Source: an uncultured Adlercreutzia sp.
Lineage (GTDB): Bacteria > Actinomycetota > Coriobacteriia > Coriobacteriales > Eggerthellaceae
NCBI RefSeq assembly: GCF_958431955.1
Contig: NZ_CAUASN010000018.1
Location: 1 to 59,601 of the forward strand
Reading direction: 5' to 3'
DNA: 59,601 bases
A program made the translations under genes and the position numbers. The notes below the pieces were generated by a model. It did no database searches. It saw only the letters and a list, made by a program, of their open reading frames with translations, and had not been told where the DNA came from. Positions 50,075 through 57,899 of this stretch are shown piece after piece (position 1 is the stretch's first letter; each line of letters starts with the position of its first letter).

Positions 50075-50115
50075 TTAAGGTTCCCGCGCAGATATTAAGA
50101 CGGCATTAAGGCGGA
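50075..50115. promoter_or_regulatory. Candidate KdpE operator
   Basis: Three TTAAG repeats at 50075, 50095 and 50106. The last two belong to an 11-bp direct repeat (ATTAAGACGGC at 50094-50104, ATTAAGGCGGA at 50105-50115), the spacing favoured by OmpR-family regulators. The site is 125-165 bp upstream of kdpF. A TAGACT -10-like hexamer lies nearer to kdpF, on the minus strand, around 50047-50052. Confidence 0.45.
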
Positions 50116-50127
50116 GTTACCACCCGT

Positions 50128-50320
50128 CGGGGAGGAGAAGGGGTCTCGGCGGCCGACTTCGCGCTTGTCCTCCTCCAAACGCGGCAAGCGAAGCAGAGAA
50201 GATGACGCACGCAGGTCGGTACCGTCCCCGCATCGCTGCTGCTGAAGTAGAATCTGCTTCTTATGAGCCGCGTTTTCCGGAGGGCGCTCAGACGGCCGCC
50301 GAGACCCCTCCCCCTCCCCG
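50128..50320. repeat. About 190-bp imperfect palindrome
   Basis: Outer arms 50128-50155 and 50293-50320 pair over 28 bp with two mismatches (17 bp perfect at 50139-50155/50293-50309). Inside, AAACGCGGC (50177-50185) pairs with GCCGCGTTT (50267-50275), and GAAGCAGA (50190-50197) with TCTGCTTC (50253-50260). The centre is CGGTACCG at 50217-50224. It lies between the end of tsaB-rimI-tsaD and the kdp promoter. The 388-bp gap has no visible gene. It could be a MITE-like element or a long RNA hairpin that terminates the tsa transcript. Confidence 0.6.
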
Positions 50321-50338
50321 GCCCCACAGGCGACTCCC

Positions 50339-52828
50339 CTAGTAGGGCTGCTCCAGATCGCCCTGGGCGAGGGCATCGGCGGACAGCGGCGAGAAGGCGC
50401 CGGCGCGATAGCGGTCGAGCGCCACCTCCGCGATCATGCCGGCATTGTCGCCGCAGGAGGCGAGCGGGGGCATCACGAGGCGCACCCCTTCCTCGGCGCA
50501 CATCTTCTCGTAGGCCTGTCGCAGGGCCGGGTTTGCCGCCACGCCGCCGCCGAGGCAGAACGTGGGGGCGCCGGTCTCGCGCAGGGCGGTGCGGGCCTTG
50601 GCCACCTGCACGTCCACCACAGCCGCCTCGAAGCTCGCACAGATGTCGGGCACGGAAAGCTCGCGGCCGGCGGCGCGCTCGTTGTTGATGTAGGTGACCA
50701 CGGCGGTCTTCAGACCCGAGAGCGAGAAGCTCAAGTCCCCCGAGTGCAGCATGGCCCGCGGGAAGGGAATGGCGGCAGGATCGCCCTCCGCCGCGAACTT
50801 CGACACCACCGGTCCGCCGGGGTACCCCAGCCCGAGCGCCTTGGCCACTTTGTCGAAGGCCTCGCCTACCGCATCGTCGATGGTGGCGCCGAGCACCTTG
50901 TAGTCGCCCCAGTCGGCCATAAACACGAGCAGCGTGTTGCCGCCCGACACGAGCGACACCACCGCCGGCGGCGCGAAATCGGGCAGGCCGATCTTATTGG
51001 CGTAGAGATGCCCCTCCAAATGGTTCACCACGATGAAGGGAATGCCGGCCCCCCAGGCCGCGCCCTTCGCGAAGGCCACGCCCACCACGAGCGCGCCCAC
51101 GAGCCCCGGCGCATAGGTGACGGCCACCGCGTCCAGATCGCGCCAGCGCACCGACGGGCGGGCGAGACTCGCGGCCGCGGCATCGAGCGCCTCGTCGCAC
51201 ACGCCGCAGATGGCCTCGATGTGCTTGCGGCTGGCGATCTCGGGCACCACGCCGCCGAAGCGGGCATGGAAGTCCACCTGGCTCGCCACCACGTCGCTGC
51301 GCAGCGCGCCGACCCCGTCGATGACGGCCGCGGCGGTCTCGTCGCAGGACGACTCGATGGCCAGGATGAGCGGGCGGGCGGGCTCGGGAGCGCCGGCGGG
51401 CGTTTCTGGGACGCCGTCCGGCGCCGCTGCCCATTCCCCGTTCGGCACGGCGGCCAAGGTGATGGTGGGCAGCGGCCCCTGCATGATGACGGCGTCCTCC
51501 CCGTCGGAGTAGTAGCGCGGGCGCACCCCCACGTTCTTATAGCCGAGGGCCGCGTACAACGCCTGGGCGCCCCCGTTGGCAGCGCGCACCTCGAGCGAGC
51601 TCGTGCGCGCGCCCAGGTTGCGCGCATCGTCGGCCACGCGGGCCAGCAGGGCCCGCGCGATGCCGTGGCGGCGCCAGTCGGGGCTCACCCCCACCTTTAA
51701 AATCTGCACGTCACCGTCGACCACCCAGCCGCCCGCGTAGCCCACCAAAGGCGCATCGGCCGCAAGCGGCATCTTCGGGTCGGCGGCGTAGGCGGCCCAC
51801 CACACGCGGTCGGGCCGTCCCAACTCGTCAGCCACCAGGGTCTCGCTCCAGGCATCCGACCCCATGACCTCCGCTTCCAGCGCGGCCACGTCGGCCACAT
51901 GGCGCGCATCGAGGGGTTTGTAGGCGATGCCCTCCCCGTTGGCCCGCGCGTTCGCAATAGCGGTGTCGTTCATGGTCACATGCTTGCTGCCGCGCTTGCC
52001 GGCCAGGTTTTCCCCGGCCTGGGCCAGGCGCGTCCGCTCGTTTTCCTCGGCATCGGAGAGACGCGTGTACACCGGCAGAAGAAAGCCGGGGTCATGCCGG
52101 CGCGCGTCGAGGGGATCGCACTCCCCCGCCCGCCAGGCTGCCTGGACGGCGAGGAGGAGCCCCGCACCCGTGGGCGTCCACAGTTCCTCGGACAGCACGT
52201 GCCCGCACGGCGCGAAGAGCTCACCGTACTTGCGCAGGGCGTCGCCGGTCACAAACGGCAGCGCGGCATCGGAAGCGGGGGGCCCGTCAACCCCGGCAGC
52301 TGGACCGCCGGCTGAACGCGCCGCGGCCCCCTCCGCCAGCTCCTCGGCCGCTTCCGCTGCCTTCACCACGCGGTCGGCCGAGAGGCGTACCACGCCCGCA
52401 TCGGTAAGCGCGAACCGCACCGGGTACACCTCGCGGCGCATGGCGTCGGCCACCACGGTTCCCTCGCCGCGCACGCCCGCGGCCCATGCGCCCCAGGCCA
52501 CCGCGTCGAGCGACGACACGCCCACGAGCGCCACCTCGAGCGCGCTCGCGATGCCCTTGGCCGTGGCAAGCGCGATGCGCACGCCGGTGAACGAACCCGG
52601 CCCGCGGCCCACTGCCACGCAGGCGATCCCGCCGCGCGCCACACCGGCCGCCGCGCACAGCCCGTCGATGCGGGGCAGAAGCTGGGTGTTCGACGCCCGC
52701 CGCGCCTCCACTTCAACAGCGGCCACGCATTCCACCTCACGCGCATCGGGATGCAAGAGCCCCAAGCCGATGGTGATCACCTCGTTGGCCGTATCGAAGG
52801 CAAGTACGTAAGAGCGCTCAGTATTCAA
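50339..52828 (-). CDS. TsaB-RimI-TsaD fusion protein
   Basis: A single 829-aa polypeptide with three enzymes. Residues 1-285: TsaB, the platform subunit of t6A synthesis (YVLAFDTANEV; GRGPGSFTGVRIALATAKGIA). Residues 286-440: RimI-like N-acetyltransferase (VSPDWRRHGIARALLARV; LEVRAANGGAQALYAALGY). Residues about 484-829: TsaD, the threonylcarbamoyl transferase (ILAIESSCDETAAAVIDG, metal site NHLEGHLYA, SLVSGGNTLL, GGVAANPALR). Together with TsaE upstream it supplies most of the bacterial t6A37 machinery. I start it at TTG 52828, preceded by GGAAGG at seven bases, because TsaB similarity starts there; a GTG at 52906 lies ahead of the promoter-like TACAAT. No stop or frame break separates the parts. 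Confidence 0.93.
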   Translation of the reverse strand: MNTERSYVLAFDTANEVITIGLGLLHPDAREVECVAAVEVEARRASNTQLLPRIDGLCAAAGVARGGIACVAVGRGPGSFTGVRIALATAKGIASALEVALVGVSSLDAVAWGAWAAGVRGEGTVVADAMRREVYPVRFALTDAGVVRLSADRVVKAAEAAEELAEGAAARSAGGPAAGVDGPPASDAALPFVTGDALRKYGELFAPCGHVLSEELWTPTGAGLLLAVQAAWRAGECDPLDARRHDPGFLLPVYTRLSDAEENERTRLAQAGENLAGKRGSKHVTMNDTAIANARANGEGIAYKPLDARHVADVAALEAEVMGSDAWSETLVADELGRPDRVWWAAYAADPKMPLAADAPLVGYAGGWVVDGDVQILKVGVSPDWRRHGIARALLARVADDARNLGARTSSLEVRAANGGAQALYAALGYKNVGVRPRYYSDGEDAVIMQGPLPTITLAAVPNGEWAAAPDGVPETPAGAPEPARPLILAIESSCDETAAAVIDGVGALRSDVVASQVDFHARFGGVVPEIASRKHIEAICGVCDEALDAAAASLARPSVRWRDLDAVAVTYAPGLVGALVVGVAFAKGAAWGAGIPFIVVNHLEGHLYANKIGLPDFAPPAVVSLVSGGNTLLVFMADWGDYKVLGATIDDAVGEAFDKVAKALGLGYPGGPVVSKFAAEGDPAAIPFPRAMLHSGDLSFSLSGLKTAVVTYINNERAAGRELSVPDICASFEAAVVDVQVAKARTALRETGAPTFCLGGGVAANPALRQAYEKMCAEEGVRLVMPPLASCGDNAGMIAEVALDRYRAGAFSPLSADALAQGDLEQPY

Positions 52829-52864
52829 AGGGGGACCTTCCCGAAGACAACAGATCAGCGCCCT

Positions 52865-52870
52865 ATTGTA
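52865..52870 (-). promoter_or_regulatory. -10 element upstream of the tsa fusion gene
   Basis: TACAAT on the minus strand, 37 bp before the TTG start, between tsaE and the fusion gene. The 12-mer TACAATAGGGCG is shared with the aroC leader. Confidence 0.4.
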
Positions 52871-52912
52871 CTCCACTGCGCAGCGGCGTCGCGAGACAAA
52901 CCGCACGAGGCC

Positions 52913-53425
52913 CTACAGCTTGCACTTCCCCAGGCGCGCCTTGGAGTCGTTGGCCCATACGCACAGCAGCTGGCGGGCGCGGCTGCCGTAGGAGTGGGCC
53001 ACGATGCGGCGGGATCCGTCGGGCTCCACGGTAACGGTCAGCTCCAGGTAGTCGTAGGGCATGTCCTCGGGGAATTTCTCGGCCCATTCCACGAAGGCCA
53101 CCCCATCCCCGTCGCCGTCGATGGCGCTGTAGTAGTCGATGTCCTCCAGCTGAAGGCGGTCGTCCAGCCGGTACAGGTCGTAATGGCGCACGGGAATGCG
53201 GCCCTCGCCGTATTCCAGGAGAATGTTGAAGGTGGGGCTCGTCACCGGCGTGCGCACGCCGAGGGCGGCGGCCACCCCCTGCACGAACTGGGTCTTGCCC
53301 GCGCCCAAATCGCCGTCGAGCACCACCACATCGCCCGGGTGCAGGTAGGGCGCCAGGGTGGAGGCGAGCTGCTTGGTCGCCTCGGACGTGGAGGTGGTGC
53401 GCTGGTATGTCAGTCCGTTTGCCAT
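52913..53425 (-). CDS. tsaE: TsaE ATPase of t6A synthesis
   Basis: ATPase that drives the TsaBD complex. The 170-aa protein has Walker A GDLGAGKTQ (38-46), switch-like PVTSPTFNILLEY, the Walker B region HYDLYRLDD and VAFVEWAEKFPEDMP. It starts at the ATG at 53425. It is transcribed just before the TsaB-RimI-TsaD gene, 84 bp apart, which places the whole module in one locus. Confidence 0.94.
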   Translation of the reverse strand: MANGLTYQRTTSTSEATKQLASTLAPYLHPGDVVVLDGDLGAGKTQFVQGVAAALGVRTPVTSPTFNILLEYGEGRIPVRHYDLYRLDDRLQLEDIDYYSAIDGDGDGVAFVEWAEKFPEDMPYDYLELTVTVEPDGSRRIVAHSYGSRARQLLCVWANDSKARLGKCKL

Positions 53426-53570
53426 GCCCCTATCTTACGGCTCGCGCCCCGCGGCGCAACCCCCGCCACGATGACGCCGCAAAACCCGACCGAATTACCC
53501 ATATTCCTTACTTTTTCTTAGGCCGGGGAATATCACGGTCGCGTTTTGGAGGCGGCCTCCCGACAATGGG

Positions 53571-54392
53571 CTACTGCTCCTTCTTCGTGCGATGGCAAGC
53601 GTACATGGTCACGCCCACGAGCACGCCGCCCACGATGTTGCCGAGGGTGACCGGGATGAGGTTCGCCGTGATGAAGTCGCCGAAGGTGAGCAGGGCCGTG
53701 TTGATGCCCGCCGCATCGATCATGCCGGTGTAGGCCGGGTTCATATAGGCGAAGATGCCTGCCGGCACGTAGTACATGTCGGCCACGCAGTGCTCGAAGC
53801 CGGCCAGCACGAAGCCCATGATGGGGAAGAAGATGCCGAGGATGCGCCCGGCGGTGTCCTGGGCGGTGTTGGCCTGGTACACCGCGATGCACACCATGAG
53901 GTTGCAGAAGATGCCGAGCACGAAGGCGTTCACCCAAGGAAGCGCGTTCTTCGTGGCGGCCACCTTCGCCGTGTACACGGCCAAGTCGCCCCCGCCGATG
54001 TTCAGCTGGCCGAAGAACGCCATGCAGGCGGCCAGCACCACCGCGCCCACCAGGTTGCCCAGAAACACGATGCCCCAGTTGCGCAGCAGAAGGCCCCAGC
54101 TGATCTTGCCGTCCAAGGCCGCCGTGATCATGAGCGCGTTGCCCGTGAACAGCTCGGTGCCCATGAGGATGACCATCATGAGGCCTACGGGGAAGATGAG
54201 GCCCGACATGAGGCGCACGAGCCCCGCGTTCTCAAGGCCATGGGCCGCCGTGGAGGAGGTGACCGCGCCCAGGCCGATGAGCAGGCCCGCGGCCACGGCG
54301 AGCACGAACAGGCGCCACGCGGGCGACTTCGCCTTGCCCACGGAGGCCTTCATGTAGTTGTCGGTGATCTCGGTGGGGGTGAAGATGGCCAC
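53571..54392 (-). CDS. Formate/nitrite transporter family channel
   Basis: A 273-aa FNT-family pentameric channel protein with six helices. Family features are LFTGNALM after helix 2, a central histidine in GFEHCVADMYYVPAG, and GDFITANLIPVTLGNIVGG. The start is the GTG at 54392 with AGGAGGG six bases upstream, rather than a TTG at 54413. It is encoded downstream of fhs-fchA-folD on the same strand (112 bp after folD), so formate is the likely substrate; nitrite or hydrosulfide cannot be excluded. Confidence 0.9.
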   Translation of the reverse strand: MAIFTPTEITDNYMKASVGKAKSPAWRLFVLAVAAGLLIGLGAVTSSTAAHGLENAGLVRLMSGLIFPVGLMMVILMGTELFTGNALMITAALDGKISWGLLLRNWGIVFLGNLVGAVVLAACMAFFGQLNIGGGDLAVYTAKVAATKNALPWVNAFVLGIFCNLMVCIAVYQANTAQDTAGRILGIFFPIMGFVLAGFEHCVADMYYVPAGIFAYMNPAYTGMIDAAGINTALLTFGDFITANLIPVTLGNIVGGVLVGVTMYACHRTKKEQ

Positions 54393-54504
54393 GGGGCGCC
54401 CTCCTTCTCGCAAACATTAGTGAAGGACATATCATTTCACGAGTCGGCGGCCGTATCCGCGCCGATGCCGCACCAATCGGCTGGCGGCGCGGCTGCGGGC
54501 CACC

Positions 54505-55380
54505 CTATTCGGCCGCCTCCCGCTGCGCGGCCCGTTCGGCGGCGCGCACCACATGGGCCAGCGTCACCCCCGTGGTCACGCCGCCCAGACCACCGGGCAC
54601 GGGCGTGATGGCGCCGTCCTCGCCGAGAAGCGGCTCCACGGCGGCGAAGTCCACATCCCCACAGAGATTGCCCGTCTCATCGAAGTTGATGCCCACGTCG
54701 AGCACGGTCTGACCCGGCGCGAAGAACTCCGGCCCGAAGGCGCGGGCCTGGCCCGTGGCGCACACCACGATGTCGGCTTCGCGGGTATGGGCGGCGGCGT
54801 CCTCGGTGCGCGAGTGGGCCATGGTGACCGTGGCGTGGCGGGCCAAGAGCATCATGGCCACGGGACGACCGATCACCAGGCTGCGCCCGAGCACCACCAC
54901 GCGCTTGCCCGCCACGGGAATGCCGTAGAAGTCGAGCGCCTCCAGGCACGCCTGGGCCGTGGCTGGGGGAAAGCCCTCCCCCGTGTCGGCGAACACACCC
55001 GCCAGCGACGCCGCGCCGATGCCGTCGATGTCCTTCTCCGGCGCCAAGCGGTCGCACACCGCACGCTCGTCGATATGCGGCGGCAGCGGGCGGAACATCA
55101 GGCAGCCGTGGATGGCATCGTCGGCGTTCACCGCATCGATCACGGCCTCCAGCTCGGTTTGGGGTGCGTCGGCGGCAAGCGTGAAGCGGCGCACTGCAAC
55201 ACCGAGGGCGTCGGCCCGTTTCATCGCGGTGCGCTCGTAGGATAAGTCATCGGGCCGCTCGCCCATGCGCACGATGGCCAGGCACGGCACCACGCCCGCC
55301 TGGGCCAAGCGCTCGATGCGCGGTGCCAGGCGCTCGGCCAGATCAGCGGACACTTCCTTGCCCGTCAGCAGCTTCGCCAT
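54505..55380 (-). CDS. folD: FolD-like methylene-THF dehydrogenase, probably without cyclohydrolase activity
   Basis: A 291-aa FolD family protein. The nucleotide domain is normal (VVVLGRSLVIGRPVAMMLL, VLDVGIN, ITPVPGGLGGVTT). In the catalytic cleft the tyrosine of YxxxK is kept (SYERTAMKRA), but the position of the catalytic lysine (E. coli K54) is alanine, and the glutamine of VQLPLP (E. coli Q98) is phenylalanine (MFRPLP); the aspartate of KDIDG is kept. The alignment needs no gap. Loss of this lysine in studied homologues removes cyclohydrolase activity while dehydrogenase activity can persist. The adjacent fchA gene, which ends at 55381, would supply the missing step. The ATG directly follows the fchA stop. 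Confidence 0.9.
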   Translation of the reverse strand: MAKLLTGKEVSADLAERLAPRIERLAQAGVVPCLAIVRMGERPDDLSYERTAMKRADALGVAVRRFTLAADAPQTELEAVIDAVNADDAIHGCLMFRPLPPHIDERAVCDRLAPEKDIDGIGAASLAGVFADTGEGFPPATAQACLEALDFYGIPVAGKRVVVLGRSLVIGRPVAMMLLARHATVTMAHSRTEDAAAHTREADIVVCATGQARAFGPEFFAPGQTVLDVGINFDETGNLCGDVDFAAVEPLLGEDGAITPVPGGLGGVTTGVTLAHVVRAAERAAQREAAE

Positions 55381-55995
55381 TTAGCCCAACCGCCTTACCA
55401 CGTCGTCGTACACATCGTCGGCCAGAGCGCCTCCGGCGTCGATGAGCTCTTCCATTTCCTCGCGGTAGGCTCCGGCCCGGGCGGCATCGTCCATGGAGGC
55501 GATGTTGATGCGCACGTTCAAACTGGCCGCTAGCAGGGCCGCCTTCGCGAGCACCGCGCCCGCGCCCGCATCGGACACAGCGAGCGTGCTGCCATGCTTG
55601 GCGAGGAACACGCAGGATTCCACCACCTGCACGCACTGGCGCATAATCTCGAGCGGCACCTCGCAGGCATCCACGAGCGCCGCCTGAAGCGCCGCCTTCT
55701 GGGCTGCGGCCTCCTCGTCGGTGCCGCGCGGCATACCGTAGGCCGCAGCCAGGGGCGCGAAGGCGCGCGCGTCGGCATCGATAAGCTCCAGCAAGCGCAG
55801 GCGCGTGTCGGCCAGCTCCAGAAGCTCCGATTGCACGCGCTCCTCCACCTCGGCGTACTTCTTCTTGCCCACGGTGAGGTTGCCCACCATGGAGGCCAGG
55901 GCCGAAGCCAGCGCGCCCGCATAGGCCGAGGCCCCGCCCCCGCCCGGCGTCGGCTCCTTCGACGCCAGCGCCTCAATGAACTCGGTGTTTACCAT
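55381..55995 (-). CDS. fchA: Methenyl-THF cyclohydrolase / formiminocyclodeaminase (FchA)
   Basis: A 204-aa FTCD-C/FchA family protein. The signature PTPGGGGASAYAGALASALASMVGNLT (residues 16-42) is the active-site loop, and DADARAFAPLAAAYGMPR is also typical. In acetogens FchA converts formyl-THF to methenyl-THF. Its ATG shares a base with the fhs stop (TAATG), and its stop abuts the folD start, so fhs-fchA-folD is one tightly coupled operon. Without a formiminotransferase nearby, a cyclohydrolase role is preferred over histidine degradation. Confidence 0.92.
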   Translation of the reverse strand: MVNTEFIEALASKEPTPGGGGASAYAGALASALASMVGNLTVGKKKYAEVEERVQSELLELADTRLRLLELIDADARAFAPLAAAYGMPRGTDEEAAAQKAALQAALVDACEVPLEIMRQCVQVVESCVFLAKHGSTLAVSDAGAGAVLAKAALLAASLNVRINIASMDDAARAGAYREEMEELIDAGGALADDVYDDVVRRLG

Positions 55996-57683
55996 TAGAA
56001 CAGGCCCGTGATGGTGCCGTCTTCCAGCACGTCGATCTTGTGGGCCGCCGGCGCCTTGCCCAGGCCCGGCATGGTCATGATGGAGCCGGTGAGCGCCACG
56101 ATGAAGCCGGCGCCGGCCGACACCTTCACCTGGCGCACCGTGATGGTGAAGTCGCGCGGCGCGCCGAGCTTGGCGGCGTCGTCCGAGAAGGAGTACTGGG
56201 TCTTGGCCATGCACACGGGCATGCCGCCGAAGCCCAGGGCCTCCAGCTGCGCGATCTCCTTCTGCGCGGCGGGCTCGAACACCACGCCGTCGGCACGGTA
56301 GACCCGCTTGGCGATGGCCTCGATCTTCTCGGCGATGGAAAGATCGCTCTCATAGGAGAACGAGAAGGTCTCCGCCGAGCGGCCAGCCGCGTCGCCGTCC
56401 TCGCAGAGGGCCACCACCTCGTCGGCGAGCGCCAGGCCGCCCTCGCCGCCCTTCGCCCACACCTCGGACAGGGCCACGTTCACGCCCAGCTCGCGGCACT
56501 TGGCCTCTACCAAATCCAGCTCGGCCTTGGTGTCGGTCGGGAAGGCGTTGATGGCCACCACGCAGGGCAGGTTGTACACGTTCGTGATGTTCTCCACGTG
56601 CTGCAGCAGGTTCGGCAGACCCGCCTCCAGCGCTTCCAGATTTTCCTCGTTCAAGTCGGCCTTGGCCACACCGCCGTGGTTCTTGAGCGCGCGCACCGTG
56701 GCCACCACAACCACCGCGTCGGGCTTCAGGCCGGCAAGGCGGCACTTGATGTCGAGGAACTTCTCCGCGCCCAGATCGGCGCCGAAGCCGGCCTCGGTGA
56801 CGCAGTAGTCGCCCAGCGCCATGGCCATGCGGGTGGCCATGATGGAGTTGCAGCCGTGGGCGATGTTGGCGAAGGGGCCGCCGTGCACGAAGGCCGGCGT
56901 GCCCTCCAGCGTCTGCACGAGGTTCGGCTTCAGGGCGTCCTTCAGAAGCGCCGCCATGGCGCCCTCGGCCTTCAGATCGTGGGCGGTGACGGGCTTATCG
57001 TCGTAGGTGTAGCCCACCACGATGCGGCCCAAGCGTTCCTTCAGGTCGGTGATGGAGGTGGCCAGGCAGAAGATGGCCATGACCTCGCTGGCCACGGTGA
57101 TGTCGAAGCCGTCCTCGCGGGGCACGCCGTGGGCCTTGCCGCCCAGGCCGTCCACGATGTGGCGCAGCTGGCGGTCGTTCATGTCCACCACGCGCTTCCA
57201 GGTGATCTTGCGCACGTCGATGTTCAGCTCGTTGCCGTTCTGGATGTGAGCGTCCAGCAGCGCCGCAAGCAGGTTGTTGGCCGCACCGATGGCGTGGAAG
57301 TCGCCGGTGAAGTGCAGGTTGATGTCCTCCATAGGAATGACCTGGGCGTACCCGCCGCCGGCAGCGCCGCCCTTGATGCCGAACACGGGCCCGAGCGACG
57401 GCTCGCGCAAGGCCACGACCACGTTCTTCCCGCGCTTGGCGAGGGCATCGGCCAGACCGACGGTGGTGGTGGTCTTGCCCTCGCCGGCGGGCGTGGGGTT
57501 GATGGCCGTCACCAGGATGAGCTTGCCCGGGGCGTGCTCCTCCTCGCGCAGCAGGTTGTAATCGACCTTCGCCTTGTAGTTTCCGTACAGCTCGAGGTAC
57601 TTCTCGTCGACGCCGGCGATGCGGGCGATCTCGCCAATCGGTTTCGGTTCGGTCGCCTGGGCAATTTCAATGTCGGTCAACAC
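55995..57683 (-). CDS. fhs: Formate-tetrahydrofolate ligase
   Basis: ATP-dependent formation of 10-formyl-THF from formate. The 562-aa protein carries the P-loop TPAGEGKTTTTVGL, REPSLGPVFGIKGGAAGGGYAQVIPMEDINLHFTGD, KPNLVQTLEGTPAFVHGGPFANIAHGCNS and a C-terminal PGLGKAPAA. I start it at the GTG at 57683, after GAAGGGC; the open frame continues upstream without support. It is the first gene of the one-carbon operon. Confidence 0.96.
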   Translation of the reverse strand: MLTDIEIAQATEPKPIGEIARIAGVDEKYLELYGNYKAKVDYNLLREEEHAPGKLILVTAINPTPAGEGKTTTTVGLADALAKRGKNVVVALREPSLGPVFGIKGGAAGGGYAQVIPMEDINLHFTGDFHAIGAANNLLAALLDAHIQNGNELNIDVRKITWKRVVDMNDRQLRHIVDGLGGKAHGVPREDGFDITVASEVMAIFCLATSITDLKERLGRIVVGYTYDDKPVTAHDLKAEGAMAALLKDALKPNLVQTLEGTPAFVHGGPFANIAHGCNSIMATRMAMALGDYCVTEAGFGADLGAEKFLDIKCRLAGLKPDAVVVVATVRALKNHGGVAKADLNEENLEALEAGLPNLLQHVENITNVYNLPCVVAINAFPTDTKAELDLVEAKCRELGVNVALSEVWAKGGEGGLALADEVVALCEDGDAAGRSAETFSFSYESDLSIAEKIEAIAKRVYRADGVVFEPAAQKEIAQLEALGFGGMPVCMAKTQYSFSDDAAKLGAPRDFTITVRQVKVSAGAGFIVALTGSIMTMPGLGKAPAAHKIDVLEDGTITGLF

Positions 57684-57790
57684 GTCGGGCCCTTCTTTCT
57701 CTTGTCGCGGCGCCGGGAAGCTCCGGTGCGCCTCTCCTCGCGGACGTGCCCTGCGCGGACGGCGACAGCCGCCTCCGGGAGCACTCCCCC

Positions 57791-57796
57791 ATTCTA
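57791..57796 (-). promoter_or_regulatory. -10 element upstream of fhs
   Basis: TAGAAT on the minus strand, about 108 bp before the fhs start. No good -35 is seen, so it is tentative. Confidence 0.3.
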
Positions 57797-57899
57797 GCGA
57801 GGCACGCGGGCCTCGGAGCGCCCGCATCCCCAAAGGGCGCAACTTCCCCGCATTGCGGAGGCCGACGGGCGCGGGGACGCAGGGGCCGTCAGGGGCCAG

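Noticed and set aside
45836..50098. A 1420-codon open frame on the plus strand opposite kdpA, kdpB and kdpC
   Set aside because: It is antisense to three certain Kdp genes, is rich in Arg/Gly/His as expected from GC-rich shadow frames, and shows no recognisable domain.
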